Source of the DNA: Granulosicoccus sp965214025
GTDB lineage: Bacteria > Pseudomonadota > Gammaproteobacteria > Granulosicoccales > Granulosicoccaceae
Length of the DNA stretch: 64,000 bases
Direction: 5' to 3'
Assembly: GCA_965214025.1 (NCBI GenBank)
Contig: CBDCAW010000091.1
Span: 10,519-74,518, forward strand
The translations under genes and the position numbers were made by a program. Shown here piece after piece: positions 47,852-56,474 of the stretch; positions within the stretch are counted from its first letter, which is position 1, and each line of letters starts with the position of its first letter. A model generated the notes under the pieces. The model was not told the origin of the DNA, made no database searches, and was given only the letters and a program-made list of their open reading frames with translations.

Positions 47852-48486
47852 GCGTGTTCCTGCTGTGTCATCACGACACCGTGACCGTCGGTACCGATCA
47901 GCTCGTCTTCAGTGCAGCTCAGACTGGGGCGCTGCAGGACATCGTCGCGCAGGCTGCACGCATCCAGAGCTTGCACGATGCTGCCGAGCAGCGTCTGGGC
48001 GAGGCCGAACAGGCAGGTTTCGATGCGGGCCATGCCAGAGGGCTCGAGGCAGGGCGCGCCGAGGCCCGCGACGAGTGTCTGCGGCAGATCAACGAGCATG
48101 CCGAACAGCTGTCTGGCGAACGGGCCAGGGTGCGCGAGTCGGCTGTGCGACTGGCACTGGATATCGTGCGCGCGATCGCGAACGAGCTCGGCAGCGACGC
48201 AATGCTCGGCGCACTGGCTCGCTCGGCCGCCTTGCAGCTGCTGCCGAGCGAAAGCGCAACGCTGCGGCTGAACCCGGTGGACTGTGACGGCGTGAAGCGC
48301 CGCCTCGACACGACGGCGAAGGGCGGGATGGCGGACTCGGCGATCATCGACGTGGTTGCCGACGACAGCCTGCAACGTGGCGCATGCGTTCTGACCACGG
48401 AGACCGGTCAGGTGCTGGCCGATCTGGAGACGCAGTTGCGTATCATCGAATCGAGAGTCGAACGGCATGGACGAGTCGAGCACTGA
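47848..48486 (+). CDS. sctL: T3SS ATPase stator SctL
   Basis: 212 residues. An Ala/Glu-rich coiled coil (residues 30-110; AEQRLGEAEQAGFDAGHARGLEAGRAEARDECLRQINEHAEQL) precedes a FliH/HrpE-like C-terminal domain (DDSLQRGACVLTTETGQVLADLETQLRII, the typical G-C-L-E---G-VDA--E-QL pattern). It holds the SctN ATPase to the sorting platform. It overlaps sctN by 20 bases. Confidence 0.85.
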   Translation: MSVFLLCHHDTVTVGTDQLVFSAAQTGALQDIVAQAARIQSLHDAAEQRLGEAEQAGFDAGHARGLEAGRAEARDECLRQINEHAEQLSGERARVRESAVRLALDIVRAIANELGSDAMLGALARSAALQLLPSESATLRLNPVDCDGVKRRLDTTAKGGMADSAIIDVVADDSLQRGACVLTTETGQVLADLETQLRIIESRVERHGRVEH

Positions 48487-49858
48487 CACTCTTCGCGATG
48501 CGCCGAGCACGGCACCCGCGCCGGATGGTTCATCCGCGCCCGCCGCGAGCGAGCCGGGGCTGCCCTCCCTGGCCGATCTGCTGGGAGCCACCAGCAGCAC
48601 CGTCGAGAGACTAGGGCGTGTGGTGCAGGCCTACGGAACATCGGTCCGTGCCACCGGTTTGATTGCCGAGATCGGGCAACGTTGCCTGATCAGCAGTACA
48701 GACGGGCATCGCAGTGTACAGGCCGATGTCGTGGGTCTGGCAGAGGGGCAGGTGATTCTCTACCCGCTCGGTACCTTGCGCGGTATTTCCAACGGGTCCG
48801 TGGTGCGCGTACTCGACGGTGCCCACAGCGTGGGTTTCACCGACGCGATGATCGGCCGTGTGCTCGATGGTTTCGGGCAGCCGATCGATCAGGGCCCACC
48901 CCTGGGCGCGGACAGCTGGCTGCCTCTGGACGCGCCGGCACCGAACCCGCTGGTGCGTCAGCCGGTGACGGCACTGCTCGACACAGGCATCAAGGCGATC
49001 GACACCTTGCTCACAGTCGGGGTCGGCCAGCGCATGGGCATCTTCGCGATGGCTGGTGGCGGCAAGTCGACATTGCTGTCCATGCTGGCACGCTACGCTC
49101 ACGCCGACGTGATCGTGATCGGCATGATCGGCGAACGCGGCCGCGAGGTGCGCGAGTTCATCGAGAACAGTCTTGGTGCTGCCGGTCTGCAGCGCTCGGT
49201 GCTGGTCGTGGCAACCTCCGACCGTCCAGCCATGGAACGGGTGATGGCCGCACAGTGCGCCACCGCCATCGCCGAAGGCTTTCGCGCACGTGGTCAACAG
49301 GTACTGCTGCTGATGGACTCGGTCACCCGCTATGCGCGTGCGCTGCGCGAGATCGGGCTGTCGATCGGTGAACCACCGGTGCGTCGCGGTTTTCCCCCGT
49401 CGGTGTTCGCGGAGCTGCCGCGTCTGTTCGAGCGTGTCGGCAACGATCATCAGGGTTCGATCACGGCGTTCTACACCGTACTCGCCGAGGATGAGGAGGG
49501 CACCGATCCGGTTGCCGAGGAAACCCGCTCGATCCTCGATGGGCATGTCGTTCTGTCAAGACAGCTTGCCGAGCAGGGGCACTACCCGGCGATCGATGTG
49601 CTGGCCAGCGCCAGTCGGCTGTTCAACCTGCTTGCTGATGCGTCCCATCTGTCGGCGGCGCAGCATGTCCGGCGGCTGGTTGCACGTCATCGCGAGGTGG
49701 AGTTCCTGCTGCAGATGGGGGAATACAAGCCCGGTAGCGATGCGACAGTGGACGAGGCGATCGACAAGCACGATGCCATCGAACGGCTGTTGTGCCAGAG
49801 CGAGACGCACAGCGTGTCCGGCGCGGATGCCCGCGCCGACCTGGCTGCGCTGTCGTGA
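48467..49858 (+). CDS. sctN: T3SS ATPase SctN
   Basis: 463 residues, about 30 longer than usual because of a Ser/Pro/Ala-rich N-terminus. Walker A MAGGGKST is at residues 195-202. IGERGREVREFIE follows, and Walker B is VLLLMDSVTRYARALREIGLSIGEPP. Unlike FliI it shows the T3SS-type GRVLDGFGQPIDQGPPL. It unfolds and releases substrates from chaperones. GTGA overlap with sctO. Confidence 0.95.
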   Translation: MDESSTDTLRDAPSTAPAPDGSSAPAASEPGLPSLADLLGATSSTVERLGRVVQAYGTSVRATGLIAEIGQRCLISSTDGHRSVQADVVGLAEGQVILYPLGTLRGISNGSVVRVLDGAHSVGFTDAMIGRVLDGFGQPIDQGPPLGADSWLPLDAPAPNPLVRQPVTALLDTGIKAIDTLLTVGVGQRMGIFAMAGGGKSTLLSMLARYAHADVIVIGMIGERGREVREFIENSLGAAGLQRSVLVVATSDRPAMERVMAAQCATAIAEGFRARGQQVLLLMDSVTRYARALREIGLSIGEPPVRRGFPPSVFAELPRLFERVGNDHQGSITAFYTVLAEDEEGTDPVAEETRSILDGHVVLSRQLAEQGHYPAIDVLASASRLFNLLADASHLSAAQHVRRLVARHREVEFLLQMGEYKPGSDATVDEAIDKHDAIERLLCQSETHSVSGADARADLAALS

Positions 49859-50343
49859 CGCGCACGGGACATCGACAGGTCCTGAAACGGATCCGTCAGG
49901 TGCAGGAGACGCGTTGCCGCATCGCGGAGAAGCATTACCGTGAGCAACTGGCGGTCTGCGAGGCATTGCGTGAGGAAATCGCCGGACATCGTCGTGCGAT
50001 CTCCGCTCACGATGCGCAGCTCGACGCACTGGCCGAATCGCGTGACACCGCGTCGCCGTGCACCGACCCCGACAGCCTGGCGCGGCCACTGGCCTACCGA
50101 TACTGGTTGGTGTTCGATCTGGAGCGCGAGCAGTACTACCTCGAGGAGACGCTCGGGCGTTTCACCGAGGAGGAGCAGACGCTTGCCGATTGTCGACAAC
50201 GCTGGATGCAGGTGAAAGCGCGGGCCGAGGGCATGCAGACGTCGATCGACTCGCAGCAGAGGCGGGATGCTGCGGCGCAGGAGCTGATCGACGAATCCGA
50301 CTGGGAAGACTTGCCGAGCATCGCCGGAGGCTGCAATGGCTGA
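49855..50343 (+). CDS. sctO: T3SS stalk protein SctO
   Basis: 162 residues, nearly all predicted coiled coil: VLKRIRQVQETRCRIAEKHYREQLAVCEALREEIAGHRR and later RFTEEEQTLADCRQRWMQVKARAEGMQ. The FliJ/YscO family has this length and shape and couples the ATPase to SctV. GTG start within the sctN stop; the 3' end overlaps sctP by 8 bases. Confidence 0.8.
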   Translation: MTRTGHRQVLKRIRQVQETRCRIAEKHYREQLAVCEALREEIAGHRRAISAHDAQLDALAESRDTASPCTDPDSLARPLAYRYWLVFDLEREQYYLEETLGRFTEEEQTLADCRQRWMQVKARAEGMQTSIDSQQRRDAAAQELIDESDWEDLPSIAGGCNG

Positions 50344-51115
50344 TCTCTATCACTACCGCCCCTCTGTCGTTGCCCTGCGCAGGGCCGACAGCAACGGACC
50401 GCGTGCTGCGGCTCCGGCAAGCGAGCTGGGTCGCGAGTTCGAACAGGCACTCAGGCAGCGCAGTGATCGCGATGGCCAACCGATCGCATCGGCTGCCAGG
50501 ACCGCGTCGCCTGCAATGCCGGACCTCCTGGCGGCCGAGGATACCGAGCAGTCACTGTTCAGGCTGTTCGATCAGCGTCTGCAGGAACGCAGCGATACCG
50601 ATGCGCTGCAGGATCCCGACGCTGCGGAGCTGGCGTTGCAGGATGACGAGTTGACTGACACGGACGACACCGCTGAGCAGCGCTTCGAGGATCGCGCATC
50701 CGAGCAGGGGCAGAGCGATCCCGGCAGCAACGCCGCGCAGCTCGCGGGTCTCGTGGAGCGGGCCGACGGTGGGCGGGGCGACGACAGTGCGGGCGCGGTC
50801 GAGATCCCGTCGGGCACCGGTTCCGGTGCTGGCCTTGCTGACGCCTCCGTGGATCTGCTGATGGCGGAGTTCCGACGGCTGGGATTCATGAGCGACCGAC
50901 GTTCCTGGCAGTTCACGCTCGATGAGAACGCGGCATTCGTGGTGGACATGGATCTTGATCGGGATGCGCCGGGTGAGTGGCGACTGCGCCTGCAGTTGCC
51001 GTCGGGACGCGGCGACAGCGACGATTCCGTTGTCGCCGATGAGCTCGACGCACTCCGTGCACGGTTGAACGAGCTCGATCTGTCGGTACACCTGCAGGTG
51101 GAGCAGATCAGCTGA
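50336..51115 (+). CDS. sctP: T3SS needle-length/substrate-switch protein SctP (probable)
   Basis: 259 residues. A low-complexity, Asp/Ala/Ser-rich middle (residues 50-160) and a folded C-terminus (SWQFTLDENAAFVVDMDLDRDAPGEWRLRLQLPSG, then LDALRARLNELDLSVHLQVEQ) fit the ruler plus switch-domain design of YscP/HpaP. Sequence identity in this family is low; position after sctO is the main support. Confidence 0.65.
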   Translation: MADLYHYRPSVVALRRADSNGPRAAAPASELGREFEQALRQRSDRDGQPIASAARTASPAMPDLLAAEDTEQSLFRLFDQRLQERSDTDALQDPDAAELALQDDELTDTDDTAEQRFEDRASEQGQSDPGSNAAQLAGLVERADGGRGDDSAGAVEIPSGTGSGAGLADASVDLLMAEFRRLGFMSDRRSWQFTLDENAAFVVDMDLDRDAPGEWRLRLQLPSGRGDSDDSVVADELDALRARLNELDLSVHLQVEQIS

Positions 51116-51837
51116 TGCACGCGATACCAGTGATCGACGACAACGACGACTGGCGCCTGCGTCGCTTGTCATTCAAGGACAGTGTGTCGGTCGCCGACAT
51201 GCATCGTGATCCGCGGCTGTCGACCTGGCTGCTGGACGACGAGCCGCTGGCGACTCCGCGGCAGGCGGCGCGTCTGCTCGATGGGCTCAGGCACTACAGC
51301 GATCGGTATGCCGGGCTTGGCATGTGGGCGGCGGAACGGCTGCAGCCCGGCTACGGCGAGGCGGAGCTCGATGCCGCAGGGGCCCGGGACTATCTCAGCG
51401 ATGCCGCGTTTGCCGCCCTGTTGCTGCCGCGCTGGCGCTTCTGCGGCTGGTTCAATCTGTCCCCGGCGCCGGAACAGGAGCACCTGATCGAACTCGGATC
51501 CCGCTTGATTCCGGAGGTGTGGGGCTCGCGACTGTCGCTGCTCGGTGGCGCGGCGGTTCTCGAACACGGATTTTCGACGCTGCAGGTACCCACGATCCAC
51601 ATCCACTGCGACCCCGGCAATCGGTCGGCACTGTACTGTTCCTACTTTCTCGGTTTCCAGCACCCGGAGCCCACGCACTATGTCGGCAAGCCGGCGTGCC
51701 GACTGACGATGCACGCAGATCGGTTCGCCAGCTGGCGCGCACTGCCGGCACGTAAGCGCAGACAGTCCGCCGTCGAGGCTGTTCGTCGGCACGGCCGTTC
51801 CCGGCAGACGATCGCGGAGGCGGAGGCGGTGCCATGA
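51115..51837 (+). CDS. GNAT-family N-acetyltransferase inside the T3SS operon
   Basis: 240 residues. LSPAPEQEHLIELGSRLIPEVWGSRLSLLGGAAVLEHGFSTLQVPTIHIHCDPGNRSALYCSYFLGFQHPEP matches the second half of the RimJ/L-type GNAT fold, with the acetyl-CoA helix and N-R-S-A--YC--LGF end. ATG shares a base with the sctP stop, and the TGA overlaps the kinase ATG. It may modify a T3SS component or substrate. No sct family has this role. Confidence 0.75.
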   Translation: MHAIPVIDDNDDWRLRRLSFKDSVSVADMHRDPRLSTWLLDDEPLATPRQAARLLDGLRHYSDRYAGLGMWAAERLQPGYGEAELDAAGARDYLSDAAFAALLLPRWRFCGWFNLSPAPEQEHLIELGSRLIPEVWGSRLSLLGGAAVLEHGFSTLQVPTIHIHCDPGNRSALYCSYFLGFQHPEPTHYVGKPACRLTMHADRFASWRALPARKRRQSAVEAVRRHGRSRQTIAEAEAVP

Positions 51838-52955
51838 ACGGTGCCCATCACCGCGTCGCGTGCCACGAACGCGTGGATCACGATGAGTCCGCGATGCTGC
51901 TCGACGATCTGGGGTCAGTCCTGCAGTCGTCGGGCGAGCAATGGCTGATTGCCGATGGCGAGCGCCGCATCCTGTGGTGTACCGACCGGTGTCGCGAGAT
52001 TCATCAGGCACTCGTCACCGGCGGTCATCTCGGCGCGGTTCCCGAGCTGGCGGCAGCCTTTGCCCAGGCGGGTGATGATCTCGAGCCGCTGGTCATGACC
52101 ACGACATTCGGTGCCGTGGCCGCCAGTGGATCGACATCGCGCTTCCGCCTCGAGCTGACATCGCTAGCAGGAGGGCGCACGGTGCTGCGCTTCGTGGTGA
52201 TCACGGATGACGATGCCTATCTGCGACGTTACATGGCCGAGCGTGAACAGCTCTTCAGTACCTCGCGCACCGTGTCCGTGAGTGAAATGGCCACCACGCT
52301 CGCGCACGAGCTGAACCAGCCGGTCGGTACGGTCAGCAATATCCTCAAGGGCGTCCAGCTGCGCCTGTCGCGAACGGCAGAGACACCGGAGGAGGTCACG
52401 AGGGCGCTCGGCAAGGCCGCCGAACAAGTGTCGTTCATTGCCGACATCATCACGCGCATCCGCGATTTCACACAAGCGCGTCGGCCGAGCTTCACCGAGT
52501 GCAACGTGCATGACCTGGTGACCCGCTCGATCGATCTGCTCGACTGGGTGTTCGAGTCCGAAGGTGTGAATGTCCGGCTCGCCAGTACGGATGAGACACT
52601 GCGCGTCACCGGAGACGGCACCATGCTGCAGCAGGTCCTGACCAATCTGTGCCGCAACGCCGTGGATGCCATGCGGGACAACGACGTCGCCCGTCGCCAT
52701 CTGGATGTCCGTGTGGCCCGCACCAACGATGGCGTACGGATCGAGATCCGCGACCAGGGCACCGGCCTGTCGGCGGAGGCCGAAGCCTCGGTGTTCATGC
52801 CGTTCGTGACTGACAAGATCAACGGGATGGGCGTCGGGCTGAACATCTGCCGCTCGTTCATCGAGTTGCATCAGGGGCGTCTCTGGCTGACAGGCAACGA
52901 GACGGGCGGCTGCACGGCGCATGTGTCGCTGCCGGACGTCGGCACCCATGGCTGA
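51834..52955 (+). CDS. Sensor histidine kinase in the T3SS operon, FixL/DctB-like
   Basis: 373 residues, no membrane segment. Residues 25-130 look PAS-like. The H box is SEMATTLAHELNQPVGTVSNI with phospho-acceptor H158. N, G1 and G2 boxes are NLCRNAVDAMRD, IEIRDQGTGLSAE and GMGVGLNICRSFIELHQGRLW. Cytoplasmic sensing is implied. It is translationally coupled to the GNAT gene and followed by its likely regulator. Confidence 0.9.
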   Translation: MNGAHHRVACHERVDHDESAMLLDDLGSVLQSSGEQWLIADGERRILWCTDRCREIHQALVTGGHLGAVPELAAAFAQAGDDLEPLVMTTTFGAVAASGSTSRFRLELTSLAGGRTVLRFVVITDDDAYLRRYMAEREQLFSTSRTVSVSEMATTLAHELNQPVGTVSNILKGVQLRLSRTAETPEEVTRALGKAAEQVSFIADIITRIRDFTQARRPSFTECNVHDLVTRSIDLLDWVFESEGVNVRLASTDETLRVTGDGTMLQQVLTNLCRNAVDAMRDNDVARRHLDVRVARTNDGVRIEIRDQGTGLSAEAEASVFMPFVTDKINGMGVGLNICRSFIELHQGRLWLTGNETGGCTAHVSLPDVGTHG

Positions 52956-53006
52956 TCGGGCGCAATGCCGGCGTGGTCCGGCAGTCACTGAACAGAGGAG
53001 CGAAGC

Positions 53007-53621
53007 ATGAAGACCGTCTATATCGTCGATGACAGTGCCGACTTTCGCGAGTCCACTGCCTGGATGCTCGAGGCGTCCGGCTACAGCGTCCACGACAGCG
53101 GAGACCCGGCAGCGGCTCTGGACGAGCTCCAGACCATCGACGACAGAGAGGACTGCTGCCTGTTGCTGGACGTTCGCATGCCGGGCATGAACGGTCTCGA
53201 GTTTCACGATTGCCTCAATCGCAACCGTTCCCGGGTGCCGGTGGTGTACATGAGTGGTCATGCCGATGTCCCCCTGGCAGTGGAGGCCATGAAGAAGGGT
53301 GCGGTGACGTTCCTGGAAAAACCTCTGCAGTACGACGCACTGGAGTCGGCGCTGACACTGGCGTTCGCCGCCGCCAGACAATCGCTGCCAATGCGCGAGA
53401 GCGCCGAGCAGTTGCAGGCCTATCGCGACCGCATTGCCTCACTGACCCCGCGCGAACGCGAAGTGATGGAACGTGTGGTCGATGGCAAGGCCAACAAGGT
53501 CACCGCGCTGGAACTGGACATCAGTATCCGTACCGTGGAACTGCATCGCGGACGCATCATGAAGAAGCTCAAGGTGAACAGCGGCCCGGAGCTGGTCAGG
53601 GCGGTCATGCTGTGTCAGTAG
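53007..53621 (+). CDS. FixJ/NarL-type response regulator in the T3SS operon
   Basis: 204 residues. The receiver has D8-D9, phospho-acceptor D55 in LLLDVRMPG, T/S at YMSGHA and K in FLEKPLQ. The LuxR-type HTH is at 145-200 (LTPREREVMERVVDGKANKVTALELDISIRTVELHRGRIMKKL). GAGGAG precedes the ATG. Its 3' end overlaps sctQ by 10 bases, so it is part of the same operon and probably controls T3SS expression. Confidence 0.92.
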   Translation: MKTVYIVDDSADFRESTAWMLEASGYSVHDSGDPAAALDELQTIDDREDCCLLLDVRMPGMNGLEFHDCLNRNRSRVPVVYMSGHADVPLAVEAMKKGAVTFLEKPLQYDALESALTLAFAAARQSLPMRESAEQLQAYRDRIASLTPREREVMERVVDGKANKVTALELDISIRTVELHRGRIMKKLKVNSGPELVRAVMLCQ

Positions 53622-54550
53622 CACTGACCGACGACGCGTCCGCACTGCAACCCTGCCGCAACTGGTATGGCGCCAACTGCCGATGGGGACATCTGCATCT
53701 CGCCATCGACGGAACCGCCGATGATGCACTGGAACATGCACTGAGGCTCGGCACGGTCGAACCGGAGCTGCAGTTCCTCGAGCAATGGCTGGGTGTCGAA
53801 CTCGACGTGCAGCTCGGGATACCCCCGGCCGTGCCAGGCTGGCAGTGTCACCTGCACCGGGCACTCCCGGCGAGCACGGATCGCGACGAACCGATCACAC
53901 CTGGACTGTGGCTCTGGCTGGACGCAGCGGTGGGTCTGGCGTTGCCGCCATTGCCCACAGGCGACTCGGGAGGGGTGCAGATCGACTGGATCGGCGAGAT
54001 GGCCACGGTGCTGCTTGCCAGGATTGCACTGGACGATGCACAGATCGAGACGCTTGCAGCGGGTGCGGTGATGCTCGTGCCCGAATCGTTCGAGCGCCGC
54101 TGGGAGTGTGAACTGTCCCTGTTCGGTAGTGCCGTGACGCGCCAGTGTACGCTCGATACGACAAGCGAGCGATTGCTGGTGCACGGCAGCGTGACACCGA
54201 CGACCGCCGAGCCAGGCACCGAGCAGCCTCTCAGGGAGGGAACACGGGCCGATGACACGTCAACTGCGCACGGTGATGACCGTTCCGAACTGGAACTGGT
54301 GTGCGATCGGGAAATCTGTCTGGGTCTTGATGCACTGCTCGCTGATGATGCGGGCGACGACCGCCAGACTGGTGAAGGCGTTGCACGGCACAGCGCTCCA
54401 GCATGGGGCATCGCGCTGCCGGAAGCGTTCGGCAAGCTGTCCTGCCACTGCCGGCTGCAAGGGCGGCACCTCGTCAGTGGGTACGTCGCACCGTTGGCGC
54501 AGGGTCATGCCCTGTATGTGACATCAACGGCCGAGTCGTCCGCGGTCTGA
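53612..54550 (+). CDS. sctQ: T3SS sorting-platform (C-ring) protein SctQ, divergent
   Basis: 312 residues from GTG 53612. The N-terminal part (CRNWYGANCRWGHLHLAIDG) and the C-terminal LPEAFGKLSCHCRLQGRHLVSGYVAPL fit a SctQ with a poorly conserved SPOA domain. No other function suggests itself. It sits before sctR, where SctQ lies in Ysc/Bsc-type loci. It forms the cytoplasmic pods with SctK and SctL. Confidence 0.65.
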   Translation: MSVALTDDASALQPCRNWYGANCRWGHLHLAIDGTADDALEHALRLGTVEPELQFLEQWLGVELDVQLGIPPAVPGWQCHLHRALPASTDRDEPITPGLWLWLDAAVGLALPPLPTGDSGGVQIDWIGEMATVLLARIALDDAQIETLAAGAVMLVPESFERRWECELSLFGSAVTRQCTLDTTSERLLVHGSVTPTTAEPGTEQPLREGTRADDTSTAHGDDRSELELVCDREICLGLDALLADDAGDDRQTGEGVARHSAPAWGIALPEAFGKLSCHCRLQGRHLVSGYVAPLAQGHALYVTSTAESSAV

Positions 54551-54596
54551 TCGGCACGGTTGCCGATCAGACGGATCGCCATACTGGGCATCTGCC

Positions 54597-55250
54597 ATGG
54601 ATCTGACACAGTTTTCTCCATCGTCGGCGCTGCTGACCGTCGTTCTGCTGGCGCTGGCACCCTTCGTGATCGTGATGATCACCTCGTTCACCAAGATCAT
54701 CGTGGTGTTGAGCCTGTTGCGCAACGCACTCGGTACGCAGCAGATACCACCGAACCTCGTTCTCAACGGTCTGGCGATGGTACTGACGATCTACGTCATG
54801 TATCCGGTCGGTCAGGCAATGCTGGAGCGAGTGTCCACGGTCGAGGATATCGGTACGTCGACCGAGAAGCTGCTCGAAGGCGCGGATGCCGCCAAGGAAC
54901 CGCTGCGCCAGTTTCTGCTCAAGCATGCCGATGCGCCGGAGCGAGAGTTCTTTCTCGGCACCATCCGGCGCATGGTCTCCGACGATCAGGCCGACAGCAT
55001 CGGTGCCGAGGATTTCGTCGTCATCGTTCCGGCGTTCACCATCAGTGAGCTCACCGCCGCCTTCGAGATCGGCTTCCTGATCTTCCTGCCGTTCATCATC
55101 ATCGATCTGGTGATCTCGAACATCCTGATGGCGATGGGAATGATGATGCTCTCGCCGACCATCATCTCGCTGCCGTTCAAGCTGCTGCTGTTCGTGCTGG
55201 TCGAAGGCTGGGCCAAGCTCTCGCATGGGCTCGTGCTGTCGTATGTCTGA
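54597..55250 (+). CDS. sctR: T3SS export gate protein SctR
   Basis: 217 residues, four helices. PFVIVMITSFTKIIVVLSLLRNALGTQQIPPNLVLNGLAMVLT and FTISELTAAFEIGFLIFLPFIIIDLVISNILMAMGMMMLSP are the FliP/YscR signatures. Core of the export gate together with SctS and SctT. Confidence 0.96.
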   Translation: MDLTQFSPSSALLTVVLLALAPFVIVMITSFTKIIVVLSLLRNALGTQQIPPNLVLNGLAMVLTIYVMYPVGQAMLERVSTVEDIGTSTEKLLEGADAAKEPLRQFLLKHADAPEREFFLGTIRRMVSDDQADSIGAEDFVVIVPAFTISELTAAFEIGFLIFLPFIIIDLVISNILMAMGMMMLSPTIISLPFKLLLFVLVEGWAKLSHGLVLSYV

Positions 55251-55292
55251 ACGTGCTGCCGTGCTCGAAGACGCGTCAACCGGGGGACGCGC

Positions 55293-55568
55293 ATGATCGA
55301 TTCGGAAGTGCTGCAGATCACCCAGCAGGCGCTCTGGCTGGTGTTGATCCTGACGTCTCCGCCGGTGCTGGTTGCCGCTGTGGTCGGTCTGCTGATTGCC
55401 TTCGTGCAGGCGGCCACGCAATTGCAGGAGCAGACCTTGCAGTATGCCGCCAAGTTCTTCGCGATCGTGGTCACGATCTTCGTCACGGCGTCGTTGATCG
55501 GCTCGTCGCTGTACCAGTTCACTGATCGCATCTTCTCCAACTTTCCCTCGATCGTCACCGGTGGCTGA
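55293..55568 (+). CDS. sctS: T3SS export gate protein SctS
   Basis: 91 residues, two helices: QALWLVLILTSPPVLVAAVVGLLIAFVQAATQLQEQTLQYAAKF, the FliQ/YscS signature (SPP, G---A--QAATQ-QEQTL). Follows sctR by 42 bases. Confidence 0.95.
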   Translation: MIDSEVLQITQQALWLVLILTSPPVLVAAVVGLLIAFVQAATQLQEQTLQYAAKFFAIVVTIFVTASLIGSSLYQFTDRIFSNFPSIVTGG

Positions 55569-55649
55569 GCAAGCGTCACGGCTGTCGCCCCGGGGTGTGC
55601 GCGATACGTCAGGGGCGGTACGACCGCGCGTGCCTGGTTTCGGCAGCTT

Positions 55650-56453
55650 GTGAGAGACTTCGACGCCCTGTTCAGTCAGTTCGGCGATCTGGCATTCCTG
55701 ATCGCCGTCTCGCTGACGCGCATCGCGGTTGCCTTCGTTGTCCTGCCCTTGTTCAGCCAGGATCTGATCCCGGCCACGGTACGCAACTCGATCTTCGTCG
55801 CGCTCGCGCTGATCGTGCTGGTGGTGCAGCCGAGCCTCGATGTGGGCAGTCTGGCAACTGCAGACATCGTCGCGATCTTCGTCAAGGAAGGGTTCATCGG
55901 CCTTGCGATCGGAGTGTTCTTCGGCATCTTTCTCTGGGCGTTCGAGTCTGCCGGCATGCTGGTGGACACGCAGGTTGGATCGTCGCAGGCGATGATCATG
56001 GACCCTCTGAGTGGCCACGAGGTGACGTTGCTGGGTGAGCTGCTTGGACGCTGGGCCAACTATCTGTTCATGGCGTCCGGCGGGTTGCTGATGCTGACCG
56101 GTGCGGTGCTCGAGAGCTATGCCGTGTGGCCGGTCGAGCGCATCCTGCCGGCACTGCAGCCCGACGGCTACGCGCTGTTCACCGGTGAGATTGCAGGATT
56201 CTTCACCTTGATGATCATGTTGTGCTCACCGGTCCTGGTGGTGATCTTCCTGATCGACATGTCACTGGGACTCGTCAATCGCTTCGCGCAGCGATTCAAC
56301 GTGCTGTTTCTGTCGATGTCGCTGAAGTCACTGGCGGCGCTGTTGATCGTCGCCATCTCGCTGCCGATGTTGATGCAGGTCCTCATCCAGCAGCTCAACG
56401 ACCACGCTGCCGAGGTGCAGGACTATCTCGACGCGCTGTTCGTGACGTCCTGA
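55650..56453 (+). CDS. sctT: T3SS export gate protein SctT
   Basis: 267 residues, about six helices. FGIFLWAFESAGMLVDTQVGSSQAMIMDPLSGHEVTLLGELLGRWANYLF is the FliR/YscT signature. The GTG start has a weak ribosome site. It is the last recognisable sct gene; the next gene converges on it. Confidence 0.93.
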   Translation: MRDFDALFSQFGDLAFLIAVSLTRIAVAFVVLPLFSQDLIPATVRNSIFVALALIVLVVQPSLDVGSLATADIVAIFVKEGFIGLAIGVFFGIFLWAFESAGMLVDTQVGSSQAMIMDPLSGHEVTLLGELLGRWANYLFMASGGLLMLTGAVLESYAVWPVERILPALQPDGYALFTGEIAGFFTLMIMLCSPVLVVIFLIDMSLGLVNRFAQRFNVLFLSMSLKSLAALLIVAISLPMLMQVLIQQLNDHAAEVQDYLDALFVTS

Positions 56454-56474
56454 GTGGCCGTGACCGGGGTCTGC

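Noticed and set aside
53210..53611. Upstream extension of sctQ to 53210
   Set aside because: That stretch overlaps the conserved response regulator in another frame and yields meaningless Arg/Gly-rich sequence; GTG 53612 fits better.
42570..56453. Flagellar export apparatus instead of T3SS
   Set aside because: SctJ has a lipobox and is only about 250 residues (FliF is over 500), SctK and SctD are present, and no rod, hook or filament genes accompany the export genes.
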